NCBI GenBank assembly: GCA_016786865.1
Contig: JAEUVE010000018.1
Coordinates: 304,166 to 368,165, forward strand
Reading direction: 5' to 3'
From: Sediminibacterium sp.
GTDB lineage: Bacteria; Bacteroidota; Bacteroidia; Chitinophagales; Chitinophagaceae
Length of the DNA: 64,000 nt
The notes under the pieces were generated by a model. The model made no database searches and was not told the DNA's origin. It saw only the letters and a program-made list of their open reading frames with translations. The position numbers were made by a program, and so were the translations under genes. How positions within the stretch are numbered: the stretch's first letter is position 1; every line of letters begins with the position of its first letter. Positions 25,314-35,178 of the stretch are shown here, in pieces.

Positions 25314-27509
25314 ATGAAGTGTGTAAGATTAGCCGTATTTAGTATCTTATTTATCCAATCTATTCAGGCACAAACCAACCATAAAGATACCGGCGTCATC
25401 ATGTCGGGCAATCTTCCAGACATTACCGTAGTAGGAAGAAACAGCAAAAGCGATATCCAGCAGATGCCGGAAATTGTAGGTACTTCTATTTACGCAGGAA
25501 GGAAAAGTTCCCTGGTGGTAGTAGACAATGTACAGGGCAATGTGGTAACCAATACCATGCGTCAGGTATTGTCGAAGGTACCGGGTATTCATGTTTGGGA
25601 AAGTGACCCCAGTGGTATCCAGATCGGAATAGCAACGCGTGGATTAAGCCCCAACAGAAGCTGGGAATTTAATGTTCGTCAGAACGGATATGATATTGCC
25701 GCAGATCCTTTCGGCTATCCGGAAGCCTACTACAACCCGCAGTTGCAGGGCGTACAGCGAATTGAAATTGTAAGAGGCCAGGGATCGCTTCAATACGGTC
25801 CGCAGTTTGGTGGCATGGTGAACTATATTTTAAAAAATGGCAGTGAAATCAATAAGCCATTTGAGTTCGAAACCCAGCAAACATTGGGCAGTAACGGACT
25901 ATTCAATTCGTACAATGCCATCGGCGGAAAAAAAGGCAAAGTGCATTATTACGCCTTTTTTGATCACCGCAACGGAGATGGATGGAGACAAAACAGCCGG
26001 TATTTTTCTAATGCTGCATTCGGAACAGTTACTTATTATATGACCAGTAAATTTTCCGCTACTGCAGAAGTAATGCAATCCCATACCCGCAGCCAGCAGG
26101 CAGGCGGATTAACCGACCAGCAGATTGTGCAGGATGCACAACAAAGTTTCAGAACACGTAACTGGTTCGACCTTACCTGGACAACCCCCGCGCTGATCCT
26201 GAATTACAATTTCAACGAAACGACCCGCTGGAACACCAAATTTTTTGCTACGCTTGGAGACAGAAACAGTGTTGGATATCTTTCTGCCATAACGGTAAAA
26301 GACAGCATAAACCCGTCTACAGGTACCTATAACAACCGTGCGCTTACAGCAGACCGTTACAGAAATTATGGCATGGAGAGCCGCATCATTACCGATTACC
26401 AACTGGCAGGGATGAAGAATACCTTCTCTGGCGGTGTTCGCTACTATACCGGAACCACCTACCGCAATGCCAATGGAAAGGGAACTACCGGAACAGATTA
26501 CGACATGAGCGTTATCGGTCAGTATCCGTCTGATATCAGTTTCGGTTCCAAAAACGCTGCTGCATTTGTAGAAAGTATATTCCGGATCAACGACAATCTG
26601 TTGATTATACCGGGTATCCGTTATGAGTGGCTGGAAGGCGCTGCAGAAGGACGCAATGGATTTGATGGCAGTGGAAATCCGATGCTGCTCCAGCAGATCA
26701 CCCGGAGCCGTTCCTTCTTACTGAAAGGTATTGGTGCCGAATACCATATTGGAAAAGCAACAGAAATTTATGCTAATTATGCAGAGGCATACAGGCCCAT
26801 ACAATTTGCTAACCTGCAGGCAGCACCCACCACAGATGTGGTTGATGAAAACCTGAAAGACGCCAAAGGTTATTCTATTGATCTGGGCTACCGCGGAAAG
26901 ATTGGCTCTTTTTTACAGTTCGACATCAGTAGTTTTTATCTGCTATATAAAAACAGGATGGGTACCATTGTACCTGCGGGAGCTGCTTACCGGTTCATTA
27001 CCAATGTAGGTAACAGTACCAGCAAGGGCATGGAAGCATTTGTGGAATTCAGCCCGCTGAAAGCCATCAAAACCACTTCCAATGCCAACCTCTCTGTATT
27101 TGTTTCCTACAGTTATACAGATGCCCGTTACAGCAACGATCATAAAGATGCTTCCACCAAGGGCAAAAGGGTGGAAAATGCACCCATGCATATTCTGAGA
27201 ACAGGTATCACAGCCGGCAGCCCTAAAATTCTGTTCACTGCTCAATTGAGCTATGTAGACGAAGTGTACAGTGATGCCAATAATACCGTTGCCCCAACCA
27301 GTAATGGACAGAACGGACTGATTCCATCCTATGTAGTGACCGATTTATCTGCTACTGCTAAAATCAGCAAAAGCCTGAACCTGAAAGCAGGTCTCAACAA
27401 CCTCTTCGATGCAAGGTATTTCACCAGGAGAGCAGGGGGATATCCTGGTCCCGGAGCATTACCAGCCGATGGCAGAACCTTTTTTGTTTCTGTGGGATTA
27501 AAATTATAG
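25314..27509 (+). CDS. TonB-dependent outer-membrane receptor (FecA-like)
   Basis: A 731-aa TonB-dependent receptor for active uptake across the outer membrane. A signal peptide (LAVFSILFIQSIQAQ) is followed by a TonB-box-like stretch (LPDITVVGRNSK), the plug domain (VTNTMRQVLSKVPGIHVWESDPSGIQIGIATRG, RIEIVRGQGSLQYGPQFGGMVNYI), and a 22-strand-type barrel ending with aromatic-rich FVSVGLKL. It lacks the N-terminal carboxypeptidase-like domain of SusC proteins. The plug resembles iron-siderophore or ferric-citrate receptors of the FecA group, so iron chelate uptake is the likeliest role. No sigma/anti-sigma pair is adjacent. Confidence 0.88.
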   Translation: MKCVRLAVFSILFIQSIQAQTNHKDTGVIMSGNLPDITVVGRNSKSDIQQMPEIVGTSIYAGRKSSLVVVDNVQGNVVTNTMRQVLSKVPGIHVWESDPSGIQIGIATRGLSPNRSWEFNVRQNGYDIAADPFGYPEAYYNPQLQGVQRIEIVRGQGSLQYGPQFGGMVNYILKNGSEINKPFEFETQQTLGSNGLFNSYNAIGGKKGKVHYYAFFDHRNGDGWRQNSRYFSNAAFGTVTYYMTSKFSATAEVMQSHTRSQQAGGLTDQQIVQDAQQSFRTRNWFDLTWTTPALILNYNFNETTRWNTKFFATLGDRNSVGYLSAITVKDSINPSTGTYNNRALTADRYRNYGMESRIITDYQLAGMKNTFSGGVRYYTGTTYRNANGKGTTGTDYDMSVIGQYPSDISFGSKNAAAFVESIFRINDNLLIIPGIRYEWLEGAAEGRNGFDGSGNPMLLQQITRSRSFLLKGIGAEYHIGKATEIYANYAEAYRPIQFANLQAAPTTDVVDENLKDAKGYSIDLGYRGKIGSFLQFDISSFYLLYKNRMGTIVPAGAAYRFITNVGNSTSKGMEAFVEFSPLKAIKTTSNANLSVFVSYSYTDARYSNDHKDASTKGKRVENAPMHILRTGITAGSPKILFTAQLSYVDEVYSDANNTVAPTSNGQNGLIPSYVVTDLSATAKISKSLNLKAGLNNLFDARYFTRRAGGYPGPGALPADGRTFFVSVGLKL

Positions 27510-27568
27510 AACCGGATTACAGGATGCAGAGAATGCATAACTTAGCAGAGCACTAAAGCTTGTATTCC

Positions 27569-28024
27569 ATGGTAATAGACAGCTTACATAATATAGACCG
27601 TTATGTTTCCCTGCATCCCCGATTTTCCAAAGCCTTCGATTTCATCAATACGACCAACCTGCAAAGTCTTGAAACAGGAGAAATCAGAATCGATGGGGAA
27701 GACATCCGCGCCATTATCATGGAGGAGGAACTGGTATCGGTAGAAGAATCTACCGATGGATTTGAGTGCCATAATACCTTTATAGACATTCAGGTCTGTA
27801 TCAACGGCCAAGAAACGGTAGGATGGAGATCAAGAGGAACCTGCAATACACCCAAAGCCCCATACAATCCGGAAGAAGATGTATTGTTTTTTGCTGACCA
27901 GCCCGATATGTATTTCAATTTGAAAGAAGGTCAGTTTTCCATTTATTTTTCCGATGATGTACATGCACCCACCATTGGCAAAGGCCGGATCAAAAAAATG
28001 GTCATTAAAGTACGGGCGCAATAG
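27569..28024 (+). CDS. YhcH/YjgK/YiaL (EbgC-like) family protein
   Basis: A 151-aa cupin-like protein of the YhcH/YiaL/EbgC family, which occurs in sugar and sialic-acid catabolic loci; the enzymatic role is poorly defined, though anomerase activity has been proposed for some members. Family features seen are LETGEIRIDGEDIRAIIMEEE, FECHNTFIDIQVCINGQETVGWRS (metal-binding His/Glu region), and the C-terminal YFSDDVHAPTIGKGRIKKMVIKV, with a His expected to bind metal. ATG 27569 is preferred to TTG 27560. The stop codon overlaps the GTG start of the next gene by one base, suggesting translational coupling. Confidence 0.88.
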   Translation: MVIDSLHNIDRYVSLHPRFSKAFDFINTTNLQSLETGEIRIDGEDIRAIIMEEELVSVEESTDGFECHNTFIDIQVCINGQETVGWRSRGTCNTPKAPYNPEEDVLFFADQPDMYFNLKEGQFSIYFSDDVHAPTIGKGRIKKMVIKVRAQ

Positions 28025-29964
28025 TGCGGATCATTCTCCTTTTACTGCTTTTGGGAGAAGTGCTCTGCAGCACAACTTCAGCGCAACTCTGCACCGGAAG
28101 TTTTGGCGACCCGGTAGTTAATATCACTTTCGGAAACCAGGCTTCTGCTAACGGCCCGTTAAAGGCAGGTGTCACCAATCTGAATTATCTGCCAGCAGGT
28201 TGCCCGATCGATGGAAACTATACCATTACCAATGCCACTACCGGCTGCTGGGGATCGAGCTGGCATACCATTTCGAAAGATCATACAGGAGATCCGGGAG
28301 GTCGGTTCATGTTGATCAATGCCTCTTTTACACCCGATGATTTTTATGTAGACACGGTAAAAGGGCTTTGCAAGAATACCATCTACCAGTTCAGCGCCTG
28401 GATTACCAATGTGTTGAGCAACAGAAATTGCGGTGGCCCCAATACCAGTATACCCAACCTCACTTTTAAAATCGAAACCACAGCCGGCGCTGTATTAGCC
28501 ACTTATCAAACAGGTGATATTCAGGAAGAAACTTCGGTGGTTTGGAAAGAATATGGTTTTGTTTTTCAACCCGACATCAATACTTCTTCGGTTGTTTTAC
28601 GAATCAGCAACAATGCACCGGGCAACTGTGGCAACGATCTTGCATTGGACGATATTCAGTTCAGGCCATGTGGTCCCAAACTGACTCCTTCGGTTGCCAA
28701 TGATGCAAACATCAACGGATCCGTATGCGAACTGGAACAAAAACAGTACCTGCTGAAAACCGATATGGGTACAGGCTTTGCCGACCCACAGGTTCAGTGG
28801 CAGCTCAGCAATAACCTCGGCATGTCCTGGTCGGATATCCCGGGGGCCGTGCAGGCAACGTACCTCCGCAATCCAACCCCTGGTGGCAATTACCGGTACC
28901 GAATGCTGGTTACCGAAAAAGCAAATGCAAGTGTAACCGGTTGTACCATCAGCGCACCCTACATTGATATCAATGTATTGGAACAAGAATCTTTGCCTGT
29001 GGGTGTAGACACCCTGCTTGCCTGTTCCAATACCAATGCCATACTACCTGCTCCTGCTATTCCGGGAGCCAATTACAATTGGCAGGGGCCAGCCGGGTTC
29101 AGCTCCATTCAGCAACAACCTGAGATTCAAAAAATTCAGCTGCAACAAGTCGGAAAATATACCCTGAAACTTTTCAACAGAGTGGGTTGTCCTGCGTATG
29201 ACACTTTATGGGTAAAAGTAGAGAAGAGTCCGGTAGCCAACATCCGGGTTAGTGGCAGCAATCTCTGTGAAGGAGATACGGTATTACTAACTGCATCGGG
29301 CGGTACTACCTATCAATGGACACCTTCAACAGGAATAGCAGAAGTAACTGCTGCCATCACCAAGGCTTTTCCGGTAGTGAATACAACTTACCAGGTAAAA
29401 ACAATAAATGAAGCGGGTTGTATGGACTCTGCATACACGCAACTTGCAGTCGTTCAGAAACCGATTGTGGAAGCGGGATCCGACAAAAGCATTTTTTCCG
29501 GAGGCATTGCAATTCTGGAAGGAAAGATTTCAGGACAGTATGCCGGATTTGAATGGATACCGGCAACCAGCCTGAGCAATGCTTTTTCATTAACACCAGT
29601 AGCATCTCCGGTTATCAGCACCCGATATGTATTGCAGGTAGCATCCATGCAACAATGTGGAACAGTAACAGATACAGTTACAATAAACGTATTCGATAAA
29701 ATAGAGATTCCCAATGCATTTTCTCCCAATGGAGATGGCATCAACGATCGGTGGCTGGTTCCCGGTTTAGAATCTTATCCGCAGTCTGCAATACAAATAT
29801 TTAACCGGAACGGACAGATTGTTTATCAGTCCAGACCTTATCAAACAGCTGGCTGGGATGGAACATACAACGGTTCGGCACTTCCATCCGGTGCATACTA
29901 TTATTTGATTGAACGAGGTGCAGGACTCCCTGCCATGAGCGGAACAATCATCCTGATTCGTTGA
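28024..29964 (+). CDS. Secreted protein with T9SS type B (gliding-motility) C-terminal domain
   Basis: A 646-aa exported protein. A signal peptide (IILLLLLLGEVLCSTTSAQ) leads into a Cys-rich N-terminal domain (LCTGSFGDPVVNITFGNQ) that resembles carbohydrate-binding or adhesin beta-sandwich modules. Ig/PKD-like repeats then cover about residues 300-555. The last 85 residues are the CHU_C/gliding-motility type domain: IPNAFSPNGDGINDRWLVPG, IQIFNRNGQIVYQS, GWDGTYNGSALPSGAYYYLI. This directs export through the type IX secretion system. The start is GTG 28024, overlapping the upstream stop by one base. The passenger's ligand is unknown. Confidence 0.85.
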   Translation: MRIILLLLLLGEVLCSTTSAQLCTGSFGDPVVNITFGNQASANGPLKAGVTNLNYLPAGCPIDGNYTITNATTGCWGSSWHTISKDHTGDPGGRFMLINASFTPDDFYVDTVKGLCKNTIYQFSAWITNVLSNRNCGGPNTSIPNLTFKIETTAGAVLATYQTGDIQEETSVVWKEYGFVFQPDINTSSVVLRISNNAPGNCGNDLALDDIQFRPCGPKLTPSVANDANINGSVCELEQKQYLLKTDMGTGFADPQVQWQLSNNLGMSWSDIPGAVQATYLRNPTPGGNYRYRMLVTEKANASVTGCTISAPYIDINVLEQESLPVGVDTLLACSNTNAILPAPAIPGANYNWQGPAGFSSIQQQPEIQKIQLQQVGKYTLKLFNRVGCPAYDTLWVKVEKSPVANIRVSGSNLCEGDTVLLTASGGTTYQWTPSTGIAEVTAAITKAFPVVNTTYQVKTINEAGCMDSAYTQLAVVQKPIVEAGSDKSIFSGGIAILEGKISGQYAGFEWIPATSLSNAFSLTPVASPVISTRYVLQVASMQQCGTVTDTVTINVFDKIEIPNAFSPNGDGINDRWLVPGLESYPQSAIQIFNRNGQIVYQSRPYQTAGWDGTYNGSALPSGAYYYLIERGAGLPAMSGTIILIR

Positions 29965-30107
29965 TGTTCCAAAATATTGTGTGGTAACAATTAGATAACA
30001 ATTCCTTCTTCTTAAGCTTATTTTAAGTTAACATAGCCCAGATACCTTGCGAGCAATTGTGAATGAAATCACAAATCAACTCATCTATTTATTAATCATT
30101 CTGGATT

Positions 30108-33100
30108 ATGAAGAAAAATCTATCCCCAACAAGGACGGTCAGCTTTGCATTTTTAGCGATGATGACCTTATCCTTTTCAACTCAGGTGAATCGCCTGATG
30201 GCAGCACCGGGTTTTACTGCTGCAAAGGCTATCAACGACGGTAAAATTTCCGGCGTAGTCACCGACGACAACGGAAGCCCGCTGGCTGGCGCTAATATTG
30301 TGATTGAAGGTGCATCCAAATTAGCTGTTACTACAGGTAACGATGGAAAATTCAATATTGCCCTTGTTCCTGGCAAGTACAATGTATCGATCAGTTATAT
30401 CAATTTCAAAGCCGCCAAACAAACCTTACAGGTTAAGTCGGGCGAAAATGCACCCTTGAGTATTGTATTGAACCCCGAAAAAAACGACCTGAATGAAGTA
30501 GTAGTAGTTGGTTATGGAACCCAAAAGAAACTAAACCTGACCGGAGCTGTTGCACAAGTGAGCTCCGAAGTGTTGGAAAGCAGACCTGCACCAACGTTAA
30601 CCAGAATGTTGCAGGGTGCATTGCCCAACCTCAACCTCAAAATGGTGGATGGAAACCCTACGAGGGGCGCCACATTTAATATTCGCGGTACCACTTCCAT
30701 TGGTGCAGGCGGTAGTGCCCTGGTACTGATAGATGGTATTGAAGGTGATCCCAACCTGGTTAACCCGAACGATGTGGAAAGTGTATCTGTACTGAAAGAT
30801 GCTTCATCTGCAGCCATCTACGGATCAAGAGCTGCATTTGGCGTAGTGTTGATCACTACCAAGAGTGCCAAAAAAGGAAAAATCAAGGTTGATTACAGCG
30901 GAAGCTATTCCTTTAACAAGCGTACAGTTGTGCCTAAGAATGTTACCAACGGATATGAATGGGCTAAAAACTTTGATGAAGCCTTCAACGCCTGGTACGA
31001 TTATAATTCCCATCCCATTTCTGTAAACAGTATTTACCCATTTTCGCTGGAATACCTCGATGCACTGAAAAAGCACAATGAAGATCCAAGCTTACCACAG
31101 GTAGAATACAATGCAGCAAAAGGTCGTTACGAATATTTTGGCAATACCGACTGGGATGCCATGGTCAATGCCAAAAACATTCCTTCATTTGAACAATCAC
31201 TGAGTGTATCTGGTGGTACCGATAAGGTAAACTACTATGTATCCGGTCGTTACTATTTTCAGGATGGTATCTTTAATTTCAATCCGGACAAATACAACAA
31301 ATACAATCTTCGCGCTAAAGGAGACATTAAACTGACTTCCTGGCTCACTTTCCAGAACAACTTTGATCTTACAACATTCACGTACAAGTTCCCGATGTTT
31401 GCGGATGGAGACGGTAACTTCTGGCGCGCTATTGAAGGGCAGGGTTACCCCATGGCTGTGGTATACAATCCGGATGGCACCTATACCAACACTGCTATGT
31501 ACATGGTTGCATCCTATATCGAAGGCAACAATGCTTCCAAGCGCAACAATACCTATATCAGAAATACGTCTACTTTAATTGCACGTCCGATCAAAGACCT
31601 GCTTACCTTAAAGGCAGACTTCACTTATTCCAGAGAGTTCCAGGACGAAACCAGACAGAACGATTACCTGAACTTCAGTATTGCGCCGGGAACCAGTTCC
31701 AGATTTGGAAGAAGCCTGCTGCGCGGATTCACTACCAATGAAAAATACGTTACTGCCAACTTTACTGCCGATGCAACCAAAAGATTTGGCAAGCACGATC
31801 TGAAATTGCTGGTAGGTTCCAATGTGGAATCCTTTACTGCAAAGAATCTGAATGTGAGCAGAGACGGATTGCTTGTTGCAAATATGCCCGACTTCAACCT
31901 GATGGACGGACTGAACTATACCATCACAGGTGGTGGTACCGAATGGGCCTATCTTGGACTGTTTTACCGAATGAACTATGCCTATAACGACCGTTACCTG
32001 ATCGAATTAAATGGCCGTTACGATGGTTCTTCCAAGTTCCCCAGTAACCAGCGTTATGGATTCTTTCCTTCCGTATCTGCCGGATGGAGAATTTCAAAAG
32101 AAAACTTTATGGAGCAAACCAGTTCCTGGCTGGATGACTTAAAACTAAGAGCTTCCTTCGGTTCACTGGGTAATGGAAACATTTCTCCTTACCGTTTTCT
32201 GGAACAAATGGGCATCAGTAAAACAAGCGTAGTCCTGGGCGGTGTTCAAAGAAACTATACTGCATTACCCGGCGTAATTCCCAACGGACTTACCTGGGAA
32301 AAATCAACCACTTTGGATTTTGGTGTAGACATCAGCATGCTGAAAAGAAGGCTGGGCATCACATTCGACTGGTACCACCGGAAAACAGTAGATATGTTTA
32401 CAGCAGGCCAACCTTTGCCGGCCGTATTTGGTGCAGCAGTTCCTTCGGGCAACTATGCAGACCTGTCTACAAAAGGCTGGGAACTTACTTTAAGTTGGAA
32501 AGATCAGGTTAAACTGGCAGGAAAACCACTGGAATACAGTATTTCCGGTTCTGTTTGGGACAGCAAATCTGTCATTACCAAGTTCAACAATCCCAACAAT
32601 ATCCTGAGCTCTTATTATGTAGGACAAACGATAGGAGAGATCTGGGGTTACACCACATTGGGGCTCTTTAAAACGGTTGATGAAATTGCCAAGCATGCTA
32701 ATCAGCAGTTCATCATCAACTCCAACAGCAACAAATGGTTACCAGGCGACCTGAAGTTTGCCGATCTGAACGGCGACGGTGTGGTAAATGCCGGAGACAA
32801 TACTGTGAACAATCCCGGCGACAGAAAAGTAATCGGCAATAATGCACCACGATATCAGTTTGGTTTCACCACATCTGTGAACTGGAATGGATTTGGTATC
32901 TCTGCATTCTTCCAGGGTATCGGTAAAAGAGACTGGTATTTTGCACCGGAAGCAGGCTTGTTCTATGGCCCTTACAACCGTCCTTACGGATACCAGCCAC
33001 AGACCATGATGGATGACCTCTGGAATGAAACCACCAATCCGGATTCGTATTTCCCAAGATTCAGAGGATACACTGCGCTGGGCACCAACAGATCACTTGG

Positions 33101-33389
33101 AGCGCCACAGACCAGATACCTCCAGGATGTAAGCTATTTAAGATTAAAATCACTGACTATCGATTATTCGCTTCCTGCAAAACTGCTGAAGAAACTTGGT
33201 ATGACCAGGGCTACCTTCTATGTAACAGGACAGAACCTGTTTACCCTGTCGGGATTATTCAAGCATACGAAGAACTTTGATCCGGAAGTGATGGAAGAAC
33301 CTATCGGAGACATCACCAATGGAACAGGACAGGGATATGCTTATCCCATGTTGAAAACAGTCACTTTTGGAATGAACATCGGATTTTAA
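30108..33389 (+). CDS. SusC/RagA family TonB-linked outer-membrane protein
   Basis: A 1093-aa SusC-type transporter, the barrel half of a SusCD nutrient importer. After a long signal (TVSFAFLAMMTLSFSTQVNRLMA) comes a carboxypeptidase-regulatory-like domain (ISGVVTDDNGSPLAGANIVIEG), the TonB-box-like segment DLNEVVVVGYGTQKK with the SusC signature, a plug (MLQGALPNLNLKMVDGNPTRG, FNIRGTTSIGAGGSALVLIDG), and the barrel. The terminal sequence TVTFGMNIGF ends in an aromatic residue as expected. It begins a three-gene unit with SusD and a phosphoesterase. The phosphoesterase, rather than a glycosidase, suggests a phosphorylated or phosphate-bearing substrate. Confidence 0.95.
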   Translation: MKKNLSPTRTVSFAFLAMMTLSFSTQVNRLMAAPGFTAAKAINDGKISGVVTDDNGSPLAGANIVIEGASKLAVTTGNDGKFNIALVPGKYNVSISYINFKAAKQTLQVKSGENAPLSIVLNPEKNDLNEVVVVGYGTQKKLNLTGAVAQVSSEVLESRPAPTLTRMLQGALPNLNLKMVDGNPTRGATFNIRGTTSIGAGGSALVLIDGIEGDPNLVNPNDVESVSVLKDASSAAIYGSRAAFGVVLITTKSAKKGKIKVDYSGSYSFNKRTVVPKNVTNGYEWAKNFDEAFNAWYDYNSHPISVNSIYPFSLEYLDALKKHNEDPSLPQVEYNAAKGRYEYFGNTDWDAMVNAKNIPSFEQSLSVSGGTDKVNYYVSGRYYFQDGIFNFNPDKYNKYNLRAKGDIKLTSWLTFQNNFDLTTFTYKFPMFADGDGNFWRAIEGQGYPMAVVYNPDGTYTNTAMYMVASYIEGNNASKRNNTYIRNTSTLIARPIKDLLTLKADFTYSREFQDETRQNDYLNFSIAPGTSSRFGRSLLRGFTTNEKYVTANFTADATKRFGKHDLKLLVGSNVESFTAKNLNVSRDGLLVANMPDFNLMDGLNYTITGGGTEWAYLGLFYRMNYAYNDRYLIELNGRYDGSSKFPSNQRYGFFPSVSAGWRISKENFMEQTSSWLDDLKLRASFGSLGNGNISPYRFLEQMGISKTSVVLGGVQRNYTALPGVIPNGLTWEKSTTLDFGVDISMLKRRLGITFDWYHRKTVDMFTAGQPLPAVFGAAVPSGNYADLSTKGWELTLSWKDQVKLAGKPLEYSISGSVWDSKSVITKFNNPNNILSSYYVGQTIGEIWGYTTLGLFKTVDEIAKHANQQFIINSNSNKWLPGDLKFADLNGDGVVNAGDNTVNNPGDRKVIGNNAPRYQFGFTTSVNWNGFGISAFFQGIGKRDWYFAPEAGLFYGPYNRPYGYQPQTMMDDLWNETTNPDSYFPRFRGYTALGTNRSLGAPQTRYLQDVSYLRLKSLTIDYSLPAKLLKKLGMTRATFYVTGQNLFTLSGLFKHTKNFDPEVMEEPIGDITNGTGQGYAYPMLKTVTFGMNIGF

Positions 33390-33415
33390 TTATACACGCT
33401 TTATAACTAACAAAC

Positions 33416-35173
33416 ATGAAATTAAAACAATCAATCTACATACTTTTTGCCGGAACATTACTGCTTACTGGCATCAGTTCCTGTAACAAAGATTTCCTCG
33501 ATAAAAAGCCGATGGATAAGCTGGTTCCATCCAACTTTTTTACTTCCGAAAAAGACCTGGATCTGTATACGACTTCTTTTTACCAGCGTCAGCTTCCTAC
33601 AGGTCTTGCGATTGTACAGGATGATGAAATGGGCGACTACACTTCAAAGAGCAATTCCACCTCGTTTATTGCCGGTGCTTACAGCTCGGTAAATGAAGCT
33701 TCGTGGAACTGGACGAATCTGCGGAATATCAACTATTTCCTGGAACGATACAATAATCCGGCCATTCCACAGGCTGCCCGGAACCACTATGCCGGTATTG
33801 CCCGTTTCTTCCGTGCATATTTTTATTTTGACAAAGTACAGACCTATGGAGATGTGCCATGGTACAGCAACACGCTGGCTACCGATGATTCCACCTTATA
33901 TAAGCCGAGAGATCCGCGTACCAAGGTAATGGATTCCGTACTGGCCGATTTAAACTTTGCCTGCGAAAACATCTATGATACCAAAGACGCCACATCCTCT
34001 ACGGTTACCCGTCAGGTTGCCCTGGCATTCAAATCGAGGGTATGCTTGTTCGAAGGAACGTTCAGAAAATACCACACACAGCTGAACCTTGGTGCTACAG
34101 CAGACAAATGGCTTACCGAAGCTGCGGATGCAGCCAAAAAAGTCATCGATGCTAAAAAATACAAGTTGTATTCTACCGGTGCTCCTGCAAAAGATTACCG
34201 TACGCTGTTTATTAGTGAAAATCCGGTTACGGATGAAGTAATGTGGTCGTTGGTATTCAACAATGCTTTAAGAAGATGGCATGAGATCACCTGGAAGTTC
34301 AATAGCGCTACTTATGGATCCAGATGGGGACTCAACAAGCAGTTTATCAATACTTATATGATGACCGATGGCACTCGTTTTACTGATATCCCGGGATACG
34401 ACACCATGGTATTTGTGAACGAAATGAAGAACCGAGACAATCGTTTGGGGCAAACCATTCGTGGACTGGGATATAAGAGAAGTGACGGTTCTGCAGCACC
34501 TGCCAATTTCGGGTACACCTTTACCGGATACCATATCCTCAAATTCAGTCTCGACGACAAACGTCTGGACGGTTTGGCTGAATCCAACAATTCAATCAGC
34601 ATGATCCGTTATGCAGAAGTATTGCTGAACTATGCGGAAGCCAAGGCAGAATTGAATCAAATGGATGCATCAATCTGGAACCAGACCATTGGTGCGTTAA
34701 GAACAAGGGCTGGTGTAAATTCCGCTATCCCTGCCACTCCCGACACTTATCTGCAAAATGTTTACTTCCCCGAAATCTCGGATAAATTCCTGCTGGAAAT
34801 CAGAAGAGAAAGGGGAATTGAGCTTTGCTACGAAGGTTTGAGATATGCCGATCTGCTGCGCTGGAAAAAAGGAAAATTACTCGAGATGCAGTGGAGAGGA
34901 ATCTATGTTCCAGCCAAAGACCTTCCGATGGATCTGGATGGTAATGGAACCCCGGATGTAGCGTTTGTAGACAAAGCGCCTGCTACAAAAATTCCGGGAG
35001 TAATCTATTATGTACTCACCGGCTCAGCCAAACTCTCCAATGGAAACAACGGCTATATTACCTGGAGAGATGATGAAATCAGGCGTTTCGACGATAAAAA
35101 ATATTTCCACCCTATTTCAAATGCCGACATTGTATTAAACCCTAAATTGACTCAGAATCCAGGATGGCAATAA
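33416..35173 (+). CDS. RagB/SusD family nutrient-binding lipoprotein
   Basis: A 585-aa surface lipoprotein that caps the SusC barrel and captures the ligand. The lipobox is LLLTGISSC, followed by the characteristic NKDFLDKKPMDKLVPSNFF. Tetratricopeptide-like helices of the SusD fold follow (ARFFRAYFYFDKVQTYGDVPWYS is the canonical signature), and the C-terminal half contains IRYAEVLLNYAEAKAELNQ and EIRRERGIELCYEGLRYADLLRWKKG, both standard. It lies 26 bp after susC and overlaps the open frame of the next gene, so the three are cotranscribed. Confidence 0.95.
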   Translation: MKLKQSIYILFAGTLLLTGISSCNKDFLDKKPMDKLVPSNFFTSEKDLDLYTTSFYQRQLPTGLAIVQDDEMGDYTSKSNSTSFIAGAYSSVNEASWNWTNLRNINYFLERYNNPAIPQAARNHYAGIARFFRAYFYFDKVQTYGDVPWYSNTLATDDSTLYKPRDPRTKVMDSVLADLNFACENIYDTKDATSSTVTRQVALAFKSRVCLFEGTFRKYHTQLNLGATADKWLTEAADAAKKVIDAKKYKLYSTGAPAKDYRTLFISENPVTDEVMWSLVFNNALRRWHEITWKFNSATYGSRWGLNKQFINTYMMTDGTRFTDIPGYDTMVFVNEMKNRDNRLGQTIRGLGYKRSDGSAAPANFGYTFTGYHILKFSLDDKRLDGLAESNNSISMIRYAEVLLNYAEAKAELNQMDASIWNQTIGALRTRAGVNSAIPATPDTYLQNVYFPEISDKFLLEIRRERGIELCYEGLRYADLLRWKKGKLLEMQWRGIYVPAKDLPMDLDGNGTPDVAFVDKAPATKIPGVIYYVLTGSAKLSNGNNGYITWRDDEIRRFDDKKYFHPISNADIVLNPKLTQNPGWQ

Positions 35174-35178
35174 ATAAA